A DNA stretch of 10,186 nucleotides. It comes from Gammaproteobacteria bacterium UBA6173 (GTDB taxonomy: Bacteria > Pseudomonadota > Gammaproteobacteria > Pseudomonadales > Pseudohongiellaceae). Below, one piece after another: positions 1-9,279 of the stretch (position 1 is its first letter; every line of letters begins with the position of its first letter). The notes beneath the pieces were generated by a model, which had not been told where the DNA came from, ran no database searches, and was given only the letters and a program-made list of their open reading frames with translations. The position numbers were made by a program, and so were the translations under genes. The DNA is taken from the NCBI GenBank assembly GCA_002422225.1, contig DITX01000037.1:1-10186 (forward strand), read 5' to 3'.

Positions 1-5
1 GCTAC

Positions 6-21
6 GCGCCATGCCTGGCGC
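6..21. repeat. Short perfect inverted repeat at window edge
   Basis: Two 6-base arms (GCGCCA and TGGCGC) flank a 4-base spacer. It lies just beyond the terminator of the toxin operon. It could be the stem of a weak terminator for a plus-strand gene ending left of the window, since a short T run (25-27) follows a few bases later, but that gene cannot be seen. Function is unknown. Confidence 0.4.
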
Positions 22-27
22 ACGTTT

Positions 28-60
28 AAAAGAAGTACCCCGATTTTATCGGGGTTCTTC
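28..60 (-). terminator. Intrinsic terminator of the PIN-toxin operon, overlapping the stop codon
   Basis: Arms at 32-44 and 48-60 form a 13-base-pair stem with one mismatch (36/56) and a 3-base loop. On the minus strand the stem is followed by TTTT (31-28). The toxin stop codon TAA (48-46) falls at the loop, and the 5' arm encodes the last four residues EEPR. A GC-rich stem followed by a T run is the standard form of a rho-independent terminator. On the plus strand no T tract follows the second arm, so it is judged to act on the minus strand only. Confidence 0.8.
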
Positions 61-483
61 AAACTGCCAATCCCAGGGGTTTAACAAACTGATCCCATTC
101 ATACGCCTGAAGTCCTCCAGATTGCGTGTGACCAGTGCCATGCCGTGCACAATGGCTGTTGCGCCTATCATGGCGTCACGATCGGAACGTGGATCAGGCA
201 CATGAAGTCTGGCGCATGTCTGCGCAACGCCTAAAGTGACCGGCAGAATACGCTCTGCAAAAGCTGGAAGCACATGCAACTGCAACCATGTCCGCAAGAC
301 AGCTCCCTGAACGGCGTCTTTATGCTCCTTCAGCAGGACACCTTGCTCAAGCTCCAGCACGCTGATCACCGATACAAACATCTGGTTTGATGGAGTTTTA
401 CTGGCCCAATCCTTGACATGTTGATCCGCTTTGAGGCCTTTTCTTAGCTCGGACACAACATTGGTATCTAACAGGTACATCAA
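46..483 (-). CDS. vapC: PIN-domain toxin, VapC/FitB-like ribonuclease of a type II toxin-antitoxin pair
   Basis: A 145-residue protein with the layout of a PIN-domain endoribonuclease, a metal-dependent enzyme that in VapC toxins cleaves RNA and stops translation. Visible acidic positions fit the PIN active site: D6 in the N-terminal LLDTNVVSEL motif, E44 in SVLELEQG, D103 in RDAMIGATA, and D124 in the TRNLEDF motif. Length is normal for the family. Its ATG overlaps the antitoxin stop codon by 4 bases, so translation is probably coupled and the antitoxin is made first. Expression should depend on the promoter upstream of the antitoxin gene. The stop codon lies inside the terminator hairpin. 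The family assignment is firm; the RNA target cannot be read from sequence. FitB-like is suggested because the partner is of Phd/YefM type, a common combination for PIN toxins. Confidence 0.9.
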   Translation of the reverse strand: MMYLLDTNVVSELRKGLKADQHVKDWASKTPSNQMFVSVISVLELEQGVLLKEHKDAVQGAVLRTWLQLHVLPAFAERILPVTLGVAQTCARLHVPDPRSDRDAMIGATAIVHGMALVTRNLEDFRRMNGISLLNPWDWQFEEPR

Positions 484-737
484 TCAAACTCGACGATGTT
501 TATGAGGCGATTGGCCTTGGGTGACACAAAATCAATATCAGCGGCCTCAGGCATCGCCAACAGATCGAGAATTGTTTCCTGTTGCCCTGTCAGTTTTTTG
601 TAGTCGTTAATGCTCAGCAACACATGCGAAGGCTGACCCCGGTCGGTGATGATGACCGGGCCAATCGTGGAGGCTCGCTTGGCTTTGCCAACGTCCTGAT
701 TGAAGTCTCTGCTGCTTATCGTGGTAATGGTCATCAT
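480..737 (-). CDS. Phd/YefM-family antitoxin
   Basis: An 85-residue antitoxin from the ATG at 737 (84 if the adjacent ATG at 734 is used). The N-terminal half has the Phd/YefM pattern: ISSRDFNQDVGKAKR, then GPVIITDRGQPSHVLLSINDYKKL. This part folds as a dimeric DNA-binding domain in the family. The acidic, hydrophobic C-terminal part (about 50-85) is where such antitoxins grip their toxin. The start is chosen because GAGGG sits about 4 bases upstream (7 from the second ATG), and because a GTG at 767, which would add 10 residues, lies upstream of the transcription start predicted from the promoter. It is first in a two-gene operon with the PIN toxin and probably represses that operon by binding the inverted repeat at 751-768. 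Confidence 0.9.
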   Translation of the reverse strand: MMTITTISSRDFNQDVGKAKRASTIGPVIITDRGQPSHVLLSINDYKKLTGQQETILDLLAMPEAADIDFVSPKANRLINIVEFD

Positions 738-750
738 CCGACCCTCGTAA

Positions 751-768
751 TGTAGCAATGTTGCCACA
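751..768. promoter_or_regulatory. Operator-like inverted repeat for the toxin-antitoxin operon
   Basis: Half-sites TGTAGCAA and TTGCCACA match as an inverted repeat at 7 of 8 positions, separated by 2 bases. It touches the -10 hexamer and covers the predicted transcription start (about 761). This is where a Phd/YefM antitoxin would be expected to bind to repress its own operon. Binding itself is inferred. Confidence 0.6.
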
Positions 769-796
769 TTATTTGCCGGTCAGTGTTTTCCGTCAA
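768..796 (-). promoter_or_regulatory. Sigma-70 type promoter of the antitoxin-toxin operon
   Basis: On the minus strand a -35 hexamer TTGACG (796-791, 5 of 6 to consensus) and a -10 hexamer AATAAT (773-768, 5 of 6) are separated by exactly 17 bases (790-774). The start would fall near 761, giving a short leader of about 24 bases before the antitoxin ATG at 737. It is a stronger match than any other promoter candidate in the window. Confidence 0.7.
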
Positions 797-820
797 CTAA
801 GGATTAAGCTATGCGTCGAA

Positions 821-1732
821 TTAATGAAGCAACTCCCCGCGATCCTGCATTAACAATACAATTTCAGCAGCGTTGAAGTGATAGTCTGTACCACAGAATT
901 CGCAGGCAATGCTCACAGAACCGTGCTCGGCGACAATGCTGTCGACTTCCTGTTTGCCTATGGAAATCAGTGCACGCGCCGTGCGCTCGCGCGAGCAACT
1001 GCACTGATAATGAAATGCGCGCGCTGGGAAAAGCTCGATTTTTTCCTGGTGATAAAGCCGGTGCAGTAAATCTTCGTTACTGAGTTCATGCAATTCTTTG
1101 GCAGTGAGCGTCTGGCCCAACGCCAGCAGGTGCTCCCATGAATGCGCGCGCTCGTCACTGTCAGTAAAGCGGCTTGAGGGCAATTGCTGCAGCATAAAAC
1201 CACAGACCTGATTTTCATCCGCCGCAAAATAGAACCAGGATTGCAGTTGCTCGGATTGCTCAAAATAGGTTTTTAGCGACGCGGCCAACGATCCGCCTTC
1301 CAGCGACACAATACCCTGATAGGTATCTGCGTGCCGCGAATCAACGGTAATGACCAGTACGCCATTACCGGTCAGCGCGTCAAAATCATGCAATTGCGGC
1401 ACTTGGTTATATCGAGCAATACCACGCAAAGCACCTTCACTGGTGCACTCGGACATGATCAGGGTCAACTCACCATCACCCCGCACTTGCAACACCAGCC
1501 GGCCGTCATACTTGATGGTAGAGCCCAGCAACGCGGCGGCAGCCAGAAATTCACCCAGCAATTTGCGCACTGCGGGCGGGTAGGCGTGATTGTTGACAGT
1601 GTCCGTGTAGCTGCGCGTCAGGCGTACAATTTCGCCACGCACATCCGCGTCGGAGAATAAAAAGCGCTGACAATGATCCGACAGACTGGTGGCCGTTTGA
1701 TTGGTTTCGGCATCTGATGTGTACTGCGACAT
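821..1732 (-). CDS. hslO: Hsp33, redox-regulated holdase chaperone
   Basis: A 303-residue cytoplasmic chaperone, close to the usual length of about 290. Hsp33 is activated by oxidative unfolding stress: when its zinc-binding cysteines oxidise, the protein unfolds in part, dimerises and holds aggregation-prone clients. The C-terminal redox switch is intact: C244-S-C246 and C277-E-F-C280 make the CxC...CxxC zinc site. The N-terminal domain has the typical features, including RGEIVRL (32-38), LLGEFLAAAALLGSTIK (58-74), LQVRGDG (81-87) and the GIVSLEGGSLAASLKTYFEQSEQ segment (140-162). The ATG at 1732 is preceded by GGGGA about 6 bases upstream. It is divergent from the metal locus and runs in the same direction as the toxin-antitoxin operon, which has its own promoter. 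Nothing ties it functionally to the metal genes beyond a general stress theme. The identification is secure. Confidence 0.97.
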   Translation of the reverse strand: MSQYTSDAETNQTATSLSDHCQRFLFSDADVRGEIVRLTRSYTDTVNNHAYPPAVRKLLGEFLAAAALLGSTIKYDGRLVLQVRGDGELTLIMSECTSEGALRGIARYNQVPQLHDFDALTGNGVLVITVDSRHADTYQGIVSLEGGSLAASLKTYFEQSEQLQSWFYFAADENQVCGFMLQQLPSSRFTDSDERAHSWEHLLALGQTLTAKELHELSNEDLLHRLYHQEKIELFPARAFHYQCSCSRERTARALISIGKQEVDSIVAEHGSVSIACEFCGTDYHFNAAEIVLLMQDRGELLH

Positions 1733-1764
1733 GAATTTCCCCGTTTGTCTGACATTGAGTCGGC

Positions 1765-1770
1765 ATTTTA
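1765..1770 (-). promoter_or_regulatory. Possible -10 element for hslO
   Basis: On the minus strand TAAAAT (1770-1765) matches the sigma-70 -10 consensus at 5 of 6 positions, about 33 bases before the hslO ATG. The hexamer 17 bases further upstream (GTGCAA) matches the -35 consensus poorly (3 of 6). No clear sigma-32 heat-shock promoter was recognised. This is a weak call. Confidence 0.3.
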
Positions 1771-1800
1771 CGACGCTGATCCCGCGTTTGCACGGCTGAG

Positions 1801-1829
1801 TTGAAGCCGGACGCCGGATGCGGTAATTT
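1801..1829 (+). promoter_or_regulatory. Weak candidate promoter for the HupE-family gene
   Basis: TTGAAG (1801-1806, 4 of 6) and TAATTT (1824-1829, 3 of 6) are separated by 17 bases containing two close CCGG copies (1807-1810 and 1814-1817). The position fits a promoter divergent from hslO, but the match is poor. The start of the metal locus may depend on an activator encoded elsewhere. Confidence 0.22.
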
Positions 1830-1867
1830 CCTGCCTACTCTCTCTTACTGACAGATTGTTCGCCACC

Positions 1868-2959
1868 ATGTCAAAAACCCGGCTTTTCACCAGATTATTA
1901 CTATTGCTTGTGTCTTTGTTCGTGCTTGCCCCCGCCGCCGGGTATGCCCACGACATGACTGACATCGCACGCGACCGCATGGCCGAGGGCGGCTTCCTGA
2001 ATGTCATGTGGACAGGCGCTGAACATATGCTCAGCGGCTATGACCACTTGTTGTTTTTGCTGGGGGTGATGTTTTTTCTGACCCGCCTGCGTGACATATT
2101 TTTGTTTGTGACGGCGTTTACCCTGGGGCATACCATCACACTCATTTTTGCAACCTTTGCTGGTATCACCGCCAACCACTATCTGATTGACGCGGTGATT
2201 GCGCTCACCGTTGCCTACAAAGGCTTTGAAAATCTGGATGGTTTTAAACGTTGGTTTGGTTTTAATGCACCCAATCTGCTGGCCATGGTGTTTATTTTTG
2301 GACTGATACACGGTTTTGGTCTGTCGGCACGCTTGCAAGCAGTAACCTTGGCCGATGATCCCGATCTACTTGGCAAAATCCTGATTTTTAATCTGGGCGT
2401 GGAAGTCGGGCAGATAATTGCGTTGATGATCATGGCCGTGGCGATCCGCAGCTGGCAGCAGGTCAAGGCTTGGCCAGTGATCAGTAAGGGCTGCAACACC
2501 GCGCTGGTGATTGCCGGGATTGCCCTGTTGATATTCCAATTGGATGGATACTTTACTGAGCGCCAGCATCGCGCGTCACCGACTTTTGAAGTCTTTACCG
2601 ATATAGATCAGGTCATGGGTCGTTTGGTGCCCCCAACAGATGGGACATCTGCCAGCGTGGCAGATGTGGAAATTATGGTTCGCAACCGCACCAATCAGCG
2701 GGTTGAGTTTCTTCGCACAGATAGACAAGGCTGGTTTGCGTTTACCGGCGATAGCACAGCAAGCTATCAATTATCAGCGACTGACACGTCAGGTTATGAA
2801 ATTCAGAGTGAGGTCATCATGGGCACAGCGGCAGGAGCACATATACATGATGAAGGCATACACATACCATTTTATGTGTATATCGCCATCCTGATGTTGC
2901 TGAGCAGCCTGATAACCCGGCGTTTGGAAACACGACCACTGTCAGAATCCGGGTCGTAA
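1868..2959 (+). CDS. HupE/UreJ-family membrane protein with extra C-terminal extracytoplasmic domain
   Basis: A 363-residue inner-membrane protein; HupE/UreJ members are linked to nickel or cobalt uptake. A Sec signal peptide ends at about GYA27-H28. The family core follows, with conserved histidine motifs: H53 in TGAEH, H60 in GYDHLLFLL, H88 in FTLGHTITL, H148 in HGFGLSARL, plus NLGVEVGQ (175-182). The membrane core ends near residue 226. An unusual tail follows: about 100 soluble residues (230-330) with a beta-rich look (TDRQGWFAFTG), a histidine pair (HIHDEGIH, 325-332), and a last membrane helix (about 334-350) with a basic end. This recalls the NikL-type periplasmic-domain-plus-helix subunits of nickel importers, but that is inference. 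The ATG at 1868 is preferred over TTG at 1856; neither has a clear ribosome-binding site. No hydrogenase or urease gene is nearby. The context is a divalent-metal efflux operon, so metal handling is likely, but ion and direction are not shown. Confidence 0.85.
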   Translation: MSKTRLFTRLLLLLVSLFVLAPAAGYAHDMTDIARDRMAEGGFLNVMWTGAEHMLSGYDHLLFLLGVMFFLTRLRDIFLFVTAFTLGHTITLIFATFAGITANHYLIDAVIALTVAYKGFENLDGFKRWFGFNAPNLLAMVFIFGLIHGFGLSARLQAVTLADDPDLLGKILIFNLGVEVGQIIALMIMAVAIRSWQQVKAWPVISKGCNTALVIAGIALLIFQLDGYFTERQHRASPTFEVFTDIDQVMGRLVPPTDGTSASVADVEIMVRNRTNQRVEFLRTDRQGWFAFTGDSTASYQLSATDTSGYEIQSEVIMGTAAGAHIHDEGIHIPFYVYIAILMLLSSLITRRLETRPLSESGS

Positions 2960-2969
2960 TCCAGAGGGT

Positions 2970-2999
2970 TTGACCTGACATTGGTGGCGGTGCTAGAGT
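2970..2999 (+). promoter_or_regulatory. Candidate promoter for the histidine-rich gene and pump operon
   Basis: TTGACC (2970-2975, 5 of 6 to the -35 consensus) is followed after 18 bases by TAGAGT (2994-2999, 4 of 6 to the -10 consensus). The spacing is slightly long. Long spacing is typical of promoters activated by MerR-family metal sensors, which use 19-20 bases, but no good dyad for such a sensor is seen in the spacer. This is a candidate only. Confidence 0.35.
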
Positions 3000-3009
3000 T
3001 CCCGCCATC
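2983..3009 (+). repeat. GC-rich inverted repeat in the leader of the histidine-rich gene
   Basis: Arms 2983-2990 and 3002-3009 can pair over 8 positions (7 Watson-Crick, one G-U) around an 11-base loop. No T run follows, so it is not a standard terminator for the upstream gene. It ends 20 bases before the GTG start of the next gene and overlaps the candidate -10. It could be an operator or an mRNA hairpin. Confidence 0.4.
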
Positions 3010-3029
3010 GAATCTGCTGAGTTCATATT

Positions 3030-3461
3030 GTGTACCGCAAAGTTGTGCTTGCCCTGATGCTTGTTTTGCACTACTCACTGGCGTTCGGCGCCATTGAGAA
3101 TGCGGCCATGCCGGATGAGCATCACCCTTTTGGCAAGTCGGTCCCTCATAGTCATTTGCACCATCCCACTCATCAGGATACTCACGATCACCGACCAGAC
3201 TTTGGCATGCAACATGAGCATGACCACGAACATTCACCTGTGAGCGATCATGTTGACTCACTAGGTAGCTCTCAAGGTAGCTTGGACAACGCATACGAAC
3301 ATCAACATACTCACACCATCACCATACAATTGAATATCGATGTTCCGGGTATTATTGCCGTCGATTTTTTCAAACCTGACATTCCCTCAGTTACACCCTA
3401 TCAGCTTGATCATAATTCACTGAGTTATCCCCCTACTGTCCCCCCACCTTTAAAACGATAA
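3030..3461 (+). CDS. Small exported histidine-rich protein, CzcI-like by position
   Basis: A 143-residue protein with a signal peptide (KVVLALMLVLHYSLAFGA, about 4-21) and a histidine-rich segment: 17 histidines between residues 31 and 95, many spaced as H-x-H (for example HEHDHEH at 62-68 and HQHTH at 91-95), with interspersed acidic residues. The C-terminal part (98-143) is low in histidine and ends in a proline-rich tail, PPTVPPPLKR. Such composition suggests periplasmic binding of zinc, nickel, cobalt or copper. Small histidine-containing exported proteins called CzcI precede czcC in several Czc-type operons, so a buffering or sensing role is inferred; overall similarity to CzcI cannot be tested here. 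The start is GTG: an in-frame stop at 3018-3020 excludes a longer form. The next in-frame ATG (3057) would remove the basic start of the signal peptide. No strong ribosome-binding site is seen. Confidence 0.75.
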   Translation: MYRKVVLALMLVLHYSLAFGAIENAAMPDEHHPFGKSVPHSHLHHPTHQDTHDHRPDFGMQHEHDHEHSPVSDHVDSLGSSQGSLDNAYEHQHTHTITIQLNIDVPGIIAVDFFKPDIPSVTPYQLDHNSLSYPPTVPPPLKR

Positions 3462-3483
3462 GGAATGGGGGTCCGCTACCCCA
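3441..3483 (+). repeat. G-run able to pair with either of two flanking C-runs
   Basis: TGGGGG at 3466-3471 can pair with CCCCCA at 3441-3446 (6 base pairs, inside the end of the histidine-rich gene), or its first five bases with CCCCA at 3479-3483 (5 base pairs). The two pairings exclude each other. No T run follows, so it does not look like a terminator. The rest of the 122-base gap before czcC (3462-3583) holds only a short AGCGA/TCGCT repeat (3544-3557) and no convincing promoter. Confidence 0.35.
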
Positions 3484-3583
3484 CCGCTCTCACTTAGATA
3501 TTCATGCTACTTTTTCGCATTGAATAGCGGCATCAACCCGGATAGCGACAGATCGCTCACCCATTGGTTTACGGGAATTTTGT

Positions 3584-4846
3584 ATGCAAGCTCAAAAATT
3601 TTTTTTAGCTCGGTTGATATGTGCTTGTCTGACACTGACGCCGACCCTGTCAGTTGGCGCCGAGCGCATCTCACTGCAGCAGGCGATAACAAACACCCTC
3701 ACGGACAACCCTGAACTGCAGGCATTTGGTTATGAAATGCGCGTGCAGGACACGGTCATTCTGCAGGCAAGTTTGTCGCCAAAGCCCGAGCTGAACATCA
3801 CTGTTGAAGATGTGTTAGGCACCGGCGTGGCACAAGCCCTGTCGGGCGCACAAACTACAGTCAGCATCAGTTGGGTACTGGAAAATCACATACGGCAACG
3901 GCGCATTGACGCGGCACGCACGGGCTCACTGGTGCTGGCCAGTGAAGCGGAAGTCATGCGGCTGGATGCAGCGGCGCAGACGGCACGTTATTACCTTCAG
4001 GCATTGGCGCATCAGGCGCGCCTGCGCTTGGCGGAGCAGTCAATAGCGCTTGCTGAAGAAGCAGTTACCACCATCACTCGTCGCGTCGATACGGCCACCG
4101 TACCTGCGTCCGATCTCGCCAGAGCGCGCGCTGAATTGGCCATGCGACGATTACAGCATGAAGACCTAAGTCACGAGCTGATCGGGTTTTATCACCGCAT
4201 TGCTGCACAATGGGGGGAGCTGCAACCTGCATTCAGTCATGTTGACGGCGATCTGATGCAACTGCCCTCGATTGAGCCCTTTTCGTCGCTGGAAGAACGC
4301 ATTGGGCAAAACCCTGACCTGACACGTTTCCTGTCTGAGCAACGTCTATACGAAAGCACGCTGCTACTGGAACAGGCTCAGCGCAATTCCTTGTGGCGGT
4401 TTAATGCTGGCGTGCGGCGTATCGAGAGCAGCTCGGACATGGGGTTTGTTGTCGGAATAACGATTCCACTGAATCGTGGCAACCAGAATCAGGGCCGTAT
4501 TGAAGAAGCACGCGTGCGCTTGGAGCAATCATCCGCACAACAGGAAGCAGCACGGATCAGGATCATGACCGCATTATTCCTGTTTCATCAGGAGCTTGAA
4601 CACAGTCTGCATATTGCCGGATTGCTACGCAGCGATGTGATTCCCGAATATCAGCAGGCATTACAGGACGTGCAGCGCGCCTATGAACTTGGCAGCACAA
4701 GCTACACAGAGTGGTTGCAGGTACAGAACGACTTGCTGTCCGCACAGCAACAGCTGTTAGAAGCGAGTGTGCTGGCTTATCAAAACTTGATTGAAATCGA
4801 ACGATTAACTGGCGTGCAAGTCACGCAGGTCTTTTCTGCACTGTGA
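3584..4846 (+). CDS. czcC: TolC-family outer-membrane factor of a heavy-metal RND pump (CzcC-like)
   Basis: A 420-residue outer-membrane channel subunit. In this family three copies form a beta-barrel in the outer membrane and a long helical tunnel in the periplasm, letting the pump release metal ions outside the cell. Evidence: a Sec signal peptide (about 1-26, cleavage after VGA), the opening ISLQQAITNTLTDNPEL, then two similar long helical halves rich in Ala, Gln, Glu and Arg, with GFVVGITIPLNRGNQNQGRIEEA (about 287-309) matching the conserved mid-C-terminal stretch of outer-membrane efflux proteins. No lipobox was recognised: C13 and C15 lie inside the hydrophobic segment and do not fit. 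Length matches CzcC-type proteins. The ATG is preceded by GGGA about 7 bases upstream. The stop is 8 bases before the adaptor ATG, so the two are co-transcribed. The symbol marks family, not proven orthology. Confidence 0.92.
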   Translation: MQAQKFFLARLICACLTLTPTLSVGAERISLQQAITNTLTDNPELQAFGYEMRVQDTVILQASLSPKPELNITVEDVLGTGVAQALSGAQTTVSISWVLENHIRQRRIDAARTGSLVLASEAEVMRLDAAAQTARYYLQALAHQARLRLAEQSIALAEEAVTTITRRVDTATVPASDLARARAELAMRRLQHEDLSHELIGFYHRIAAQWGELQPAFSHVDGDLMQLPSIEPFSSLEERIGQNPDLTRFLSEQRLYESTLLLEQAQRNSLWRFNAGVRRIESSSDMGFVVGITIPLNRGNQNQGRIEEARVRLEQSSAQQEAARIRIMTALFLFHQELEHSLHIAGLLRSDVIPEYQQALQDVQRAYELGSTSYTEWLQVQNDLLSAQQQLLEASVLAYQNLIEIERLTGVQVTQVFSAL

Positions 4847-4854
4847 GGCTGACC

Positions 4855-6120
4855 ATGAATTCAAAACAACACATTTTTAGAATATCACCAATGTCTCTCA
4901 CAGCCACACTGCTGCTAACGCTTGTGTTATCAGCCTGCGGAGAATCGAGCGACAATCAATCAATTGTAACGCTGACAGACGATGGCACATTGACCGATGA
5001 ACGCGGACCCAATAATGGTCGTCTGCTGCGCAGCGGGGATTTTATGCTGGAGCTGGCGATTTTCGAAACCGGTGTACCGCCCGAGTACCGGGCATGGGCA
5101 ACCGCGGCCGATCAGCCGGTGAACCCGACAGATCTGGATGTGAATGTACAACTGACACGTTTGGGCGGCGTTGTGGACGACATTAATTTTGAACCGGTTG
5201 GTAGCGCACTGCGTGGGGATATGGTCATTTATGAACCGCATTCGTTCAGCGTCTCGGTAACTGCCACTCACAACAACACAACACACCGCTGGGCGTATGA
5301 CAGTTTTGAAGGGCGCACGATGATCGAGCCAGCCGTTGTTGAAGCACTAGGAATCGTCACTGAGATTGCCGGACCTGCGGTAATTGAGGAAACCATTTCT
5401 GTGTATGGCCGCATCGTGGCAAATACAGAAGGCATCAGTGAGGTCACGGCGCGCTTCGACGGACAAATCACTTCGGTAGCCGTTGCGTTGGGAGACTTAG
5501 TCAGAGCAGGCGAGACGCTGGCGACCGTTGAGAGCAATCAGAGTCTCACGACGTACGACGTGCTTTCTCCCATCAGCGGTGTTATCACGCAAAGAAATGC
5601 CCTACGCGGCGAACAAACGGCGGGACGAGTGTTATTCACTATCTCCGATACCACTAGCGTGTGGGCTGACCTGTCGGTGTTTCCGGCTGATCTGGCACGT
5701 ATTGATGTCGGCTATCCGGTACGTATTCATACGCCACTCTCCGATACACCCTTCGAAGGCACAATCGCAAGGATACTACCGGACACCACAGCCAATCAGG
5801 CTGTGACTGCCCGCGTGGTGCTGGACAATGCTGAGGGTTTGCTGCGCGCAGGCACCTGGATCGAGGCAAAAATCAAAATTGACGAGCATGACGTGCCGCT
5901 GGCGGTTAAACGTATCGGTCTACAGGCATTTCGTGACTTCACGGTGGTGTACGCACAAATCGGTGATGAATTTGAAGTCCGCATGCTTGAGATGGGGCGT
6001 CAATCAGAGGAATGGGTAGAGATCTTGGGCGGGCTGGAACCGGGGACACGTTATGTCACTGAGAACAGCTACATTCTGAAGGCCGATGTCGAAAAAGACG
6101 GCGCGTCCCACGACCACTAA
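4855..6120 (+). CDS. czcB: Lipoprotein periplasmic adaptor (membrane-fusion protein) of a heavy-metal RND pump, CzcB-like
   Basis: A 421-residue adaptor linking the inner-membrane pump to the outer-membrane channel. A lipobox LSAC puts the lipidated cysteine at C28, so it is probably anchored in the inner membrane. Residues about 50-157 form an extra N-terminal domain, with GRLL..GDF.LELAIFETGVPPEYR and QLTRLGG motifs, that I know from a subgroup of heavy-metal adaptors. Then come the lipoyl halves (about 197-227 and 234-264), a beta-barrel region (about 265-345) and a membrane-proximal domain. Only about six residues separate the lipoyl halves, so the usual alpha-helical hairpin is absent. 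The C-terminus ends in HDH, a possible metal ligand. The ATG at 4855 is chosen because GAGG lies 6 bases upstream; a GTG at 4843 would add four residues and lacks such a site. The gene follows czcC after 8 bases and precedes the pump gene after 6. Confidence 0.93.
   Translation: MNSKQHIFRISPMSLTATLLLTLVLSACGESSDNQSIVTLTDDGTLTDERGPNNGRLLRSGDFMLELAIFETGVPPEYRAWATAADQPVNPTDLDVNVQLTRLGGVVDDINFEPVGSALRGDMVIYEPHSFSVSVTATHNNTTHRWAYDSFEGRTMIEPAVVEALGIVTEIAGPAVIEETISVYGRIVANTEGISEVTARFDGQITSVAVALGDLVRAGETLATVESNQSLTTYDVLSPISGVITQRNALRGEQTAGRVLFTISDTTSVWADLSVFPADLARIDVGYPVRIHTPLSDTPFEGTIARILPDTTANQAVTARVVLDNAEGLLRAGTWIEAKIKIDEHDVPLAVKRIGLQAFRDFTVVYAQIGDEFEVRMLEMGRQSEEWVEILGGLEPGTRYVTENSYILKADVEKDGASHDH

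Positions 6121-9278
<3,158 letters not shown>

Positions 9279-9279
<1 letters not shown>

Noticed and set aside
6..60. Integron attC-like site around the toxin gene end
   Set aside because: The palindromes are real, but no GTTRRRY-type core sites pair around them and no integrase is seen; a plain terminator explains 28-60.
738..767. GTG start giving a 95-residue antitoxin
   Set aside because: It lies upstream of the transcription start predicted from the strong promoter and inside the operator repeat; the ATG pair at 737/734 has a good ribosome-binding site.
1868..2959. HupE as a hydrogenase or urease accessory protein
   Set aside because: No hydrogenase, urease or maturation gene is present; the neighbours are metal-efflux genes.
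2872..3294. Minus-strand open frame of 140 residues opposite the histidine-rich gene
   Set aside because: Its composition is unlike a real protein and mirrors the His/Asp codons of the plus-strand gene; it straddles a gene boundary and has no family features I recognise.
3030..3461. Histidine-rich gene as a histidine-operon leader peptide for attenuation
   Set aside because: At 143 residues with a signal peptide and H-x-H spacing it fits an exported metal binder; a leader peptide would be short with consecutive His codons next to a terminator.
3462..3483. Intrinsic terminator between the histidine-rich gene and czcC
   Set aside because: The 5-base-pair G/C stem has no following T run, so it is not a standard terminator.
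3584..3628. Lipoprotein signal in the CzcC-like protein
   Set aside because: C13 and C15 do not fit a lipobox and sit within the hydrophobic core; cleavage after VGA fits an ordinary signal peptide.
4843..4854. GTG start for the adaptor
   Set aside because: It adds only four residues and has no ribosome-binding site; the GAGG it would contain is correctly placed for the ATG at 4855.
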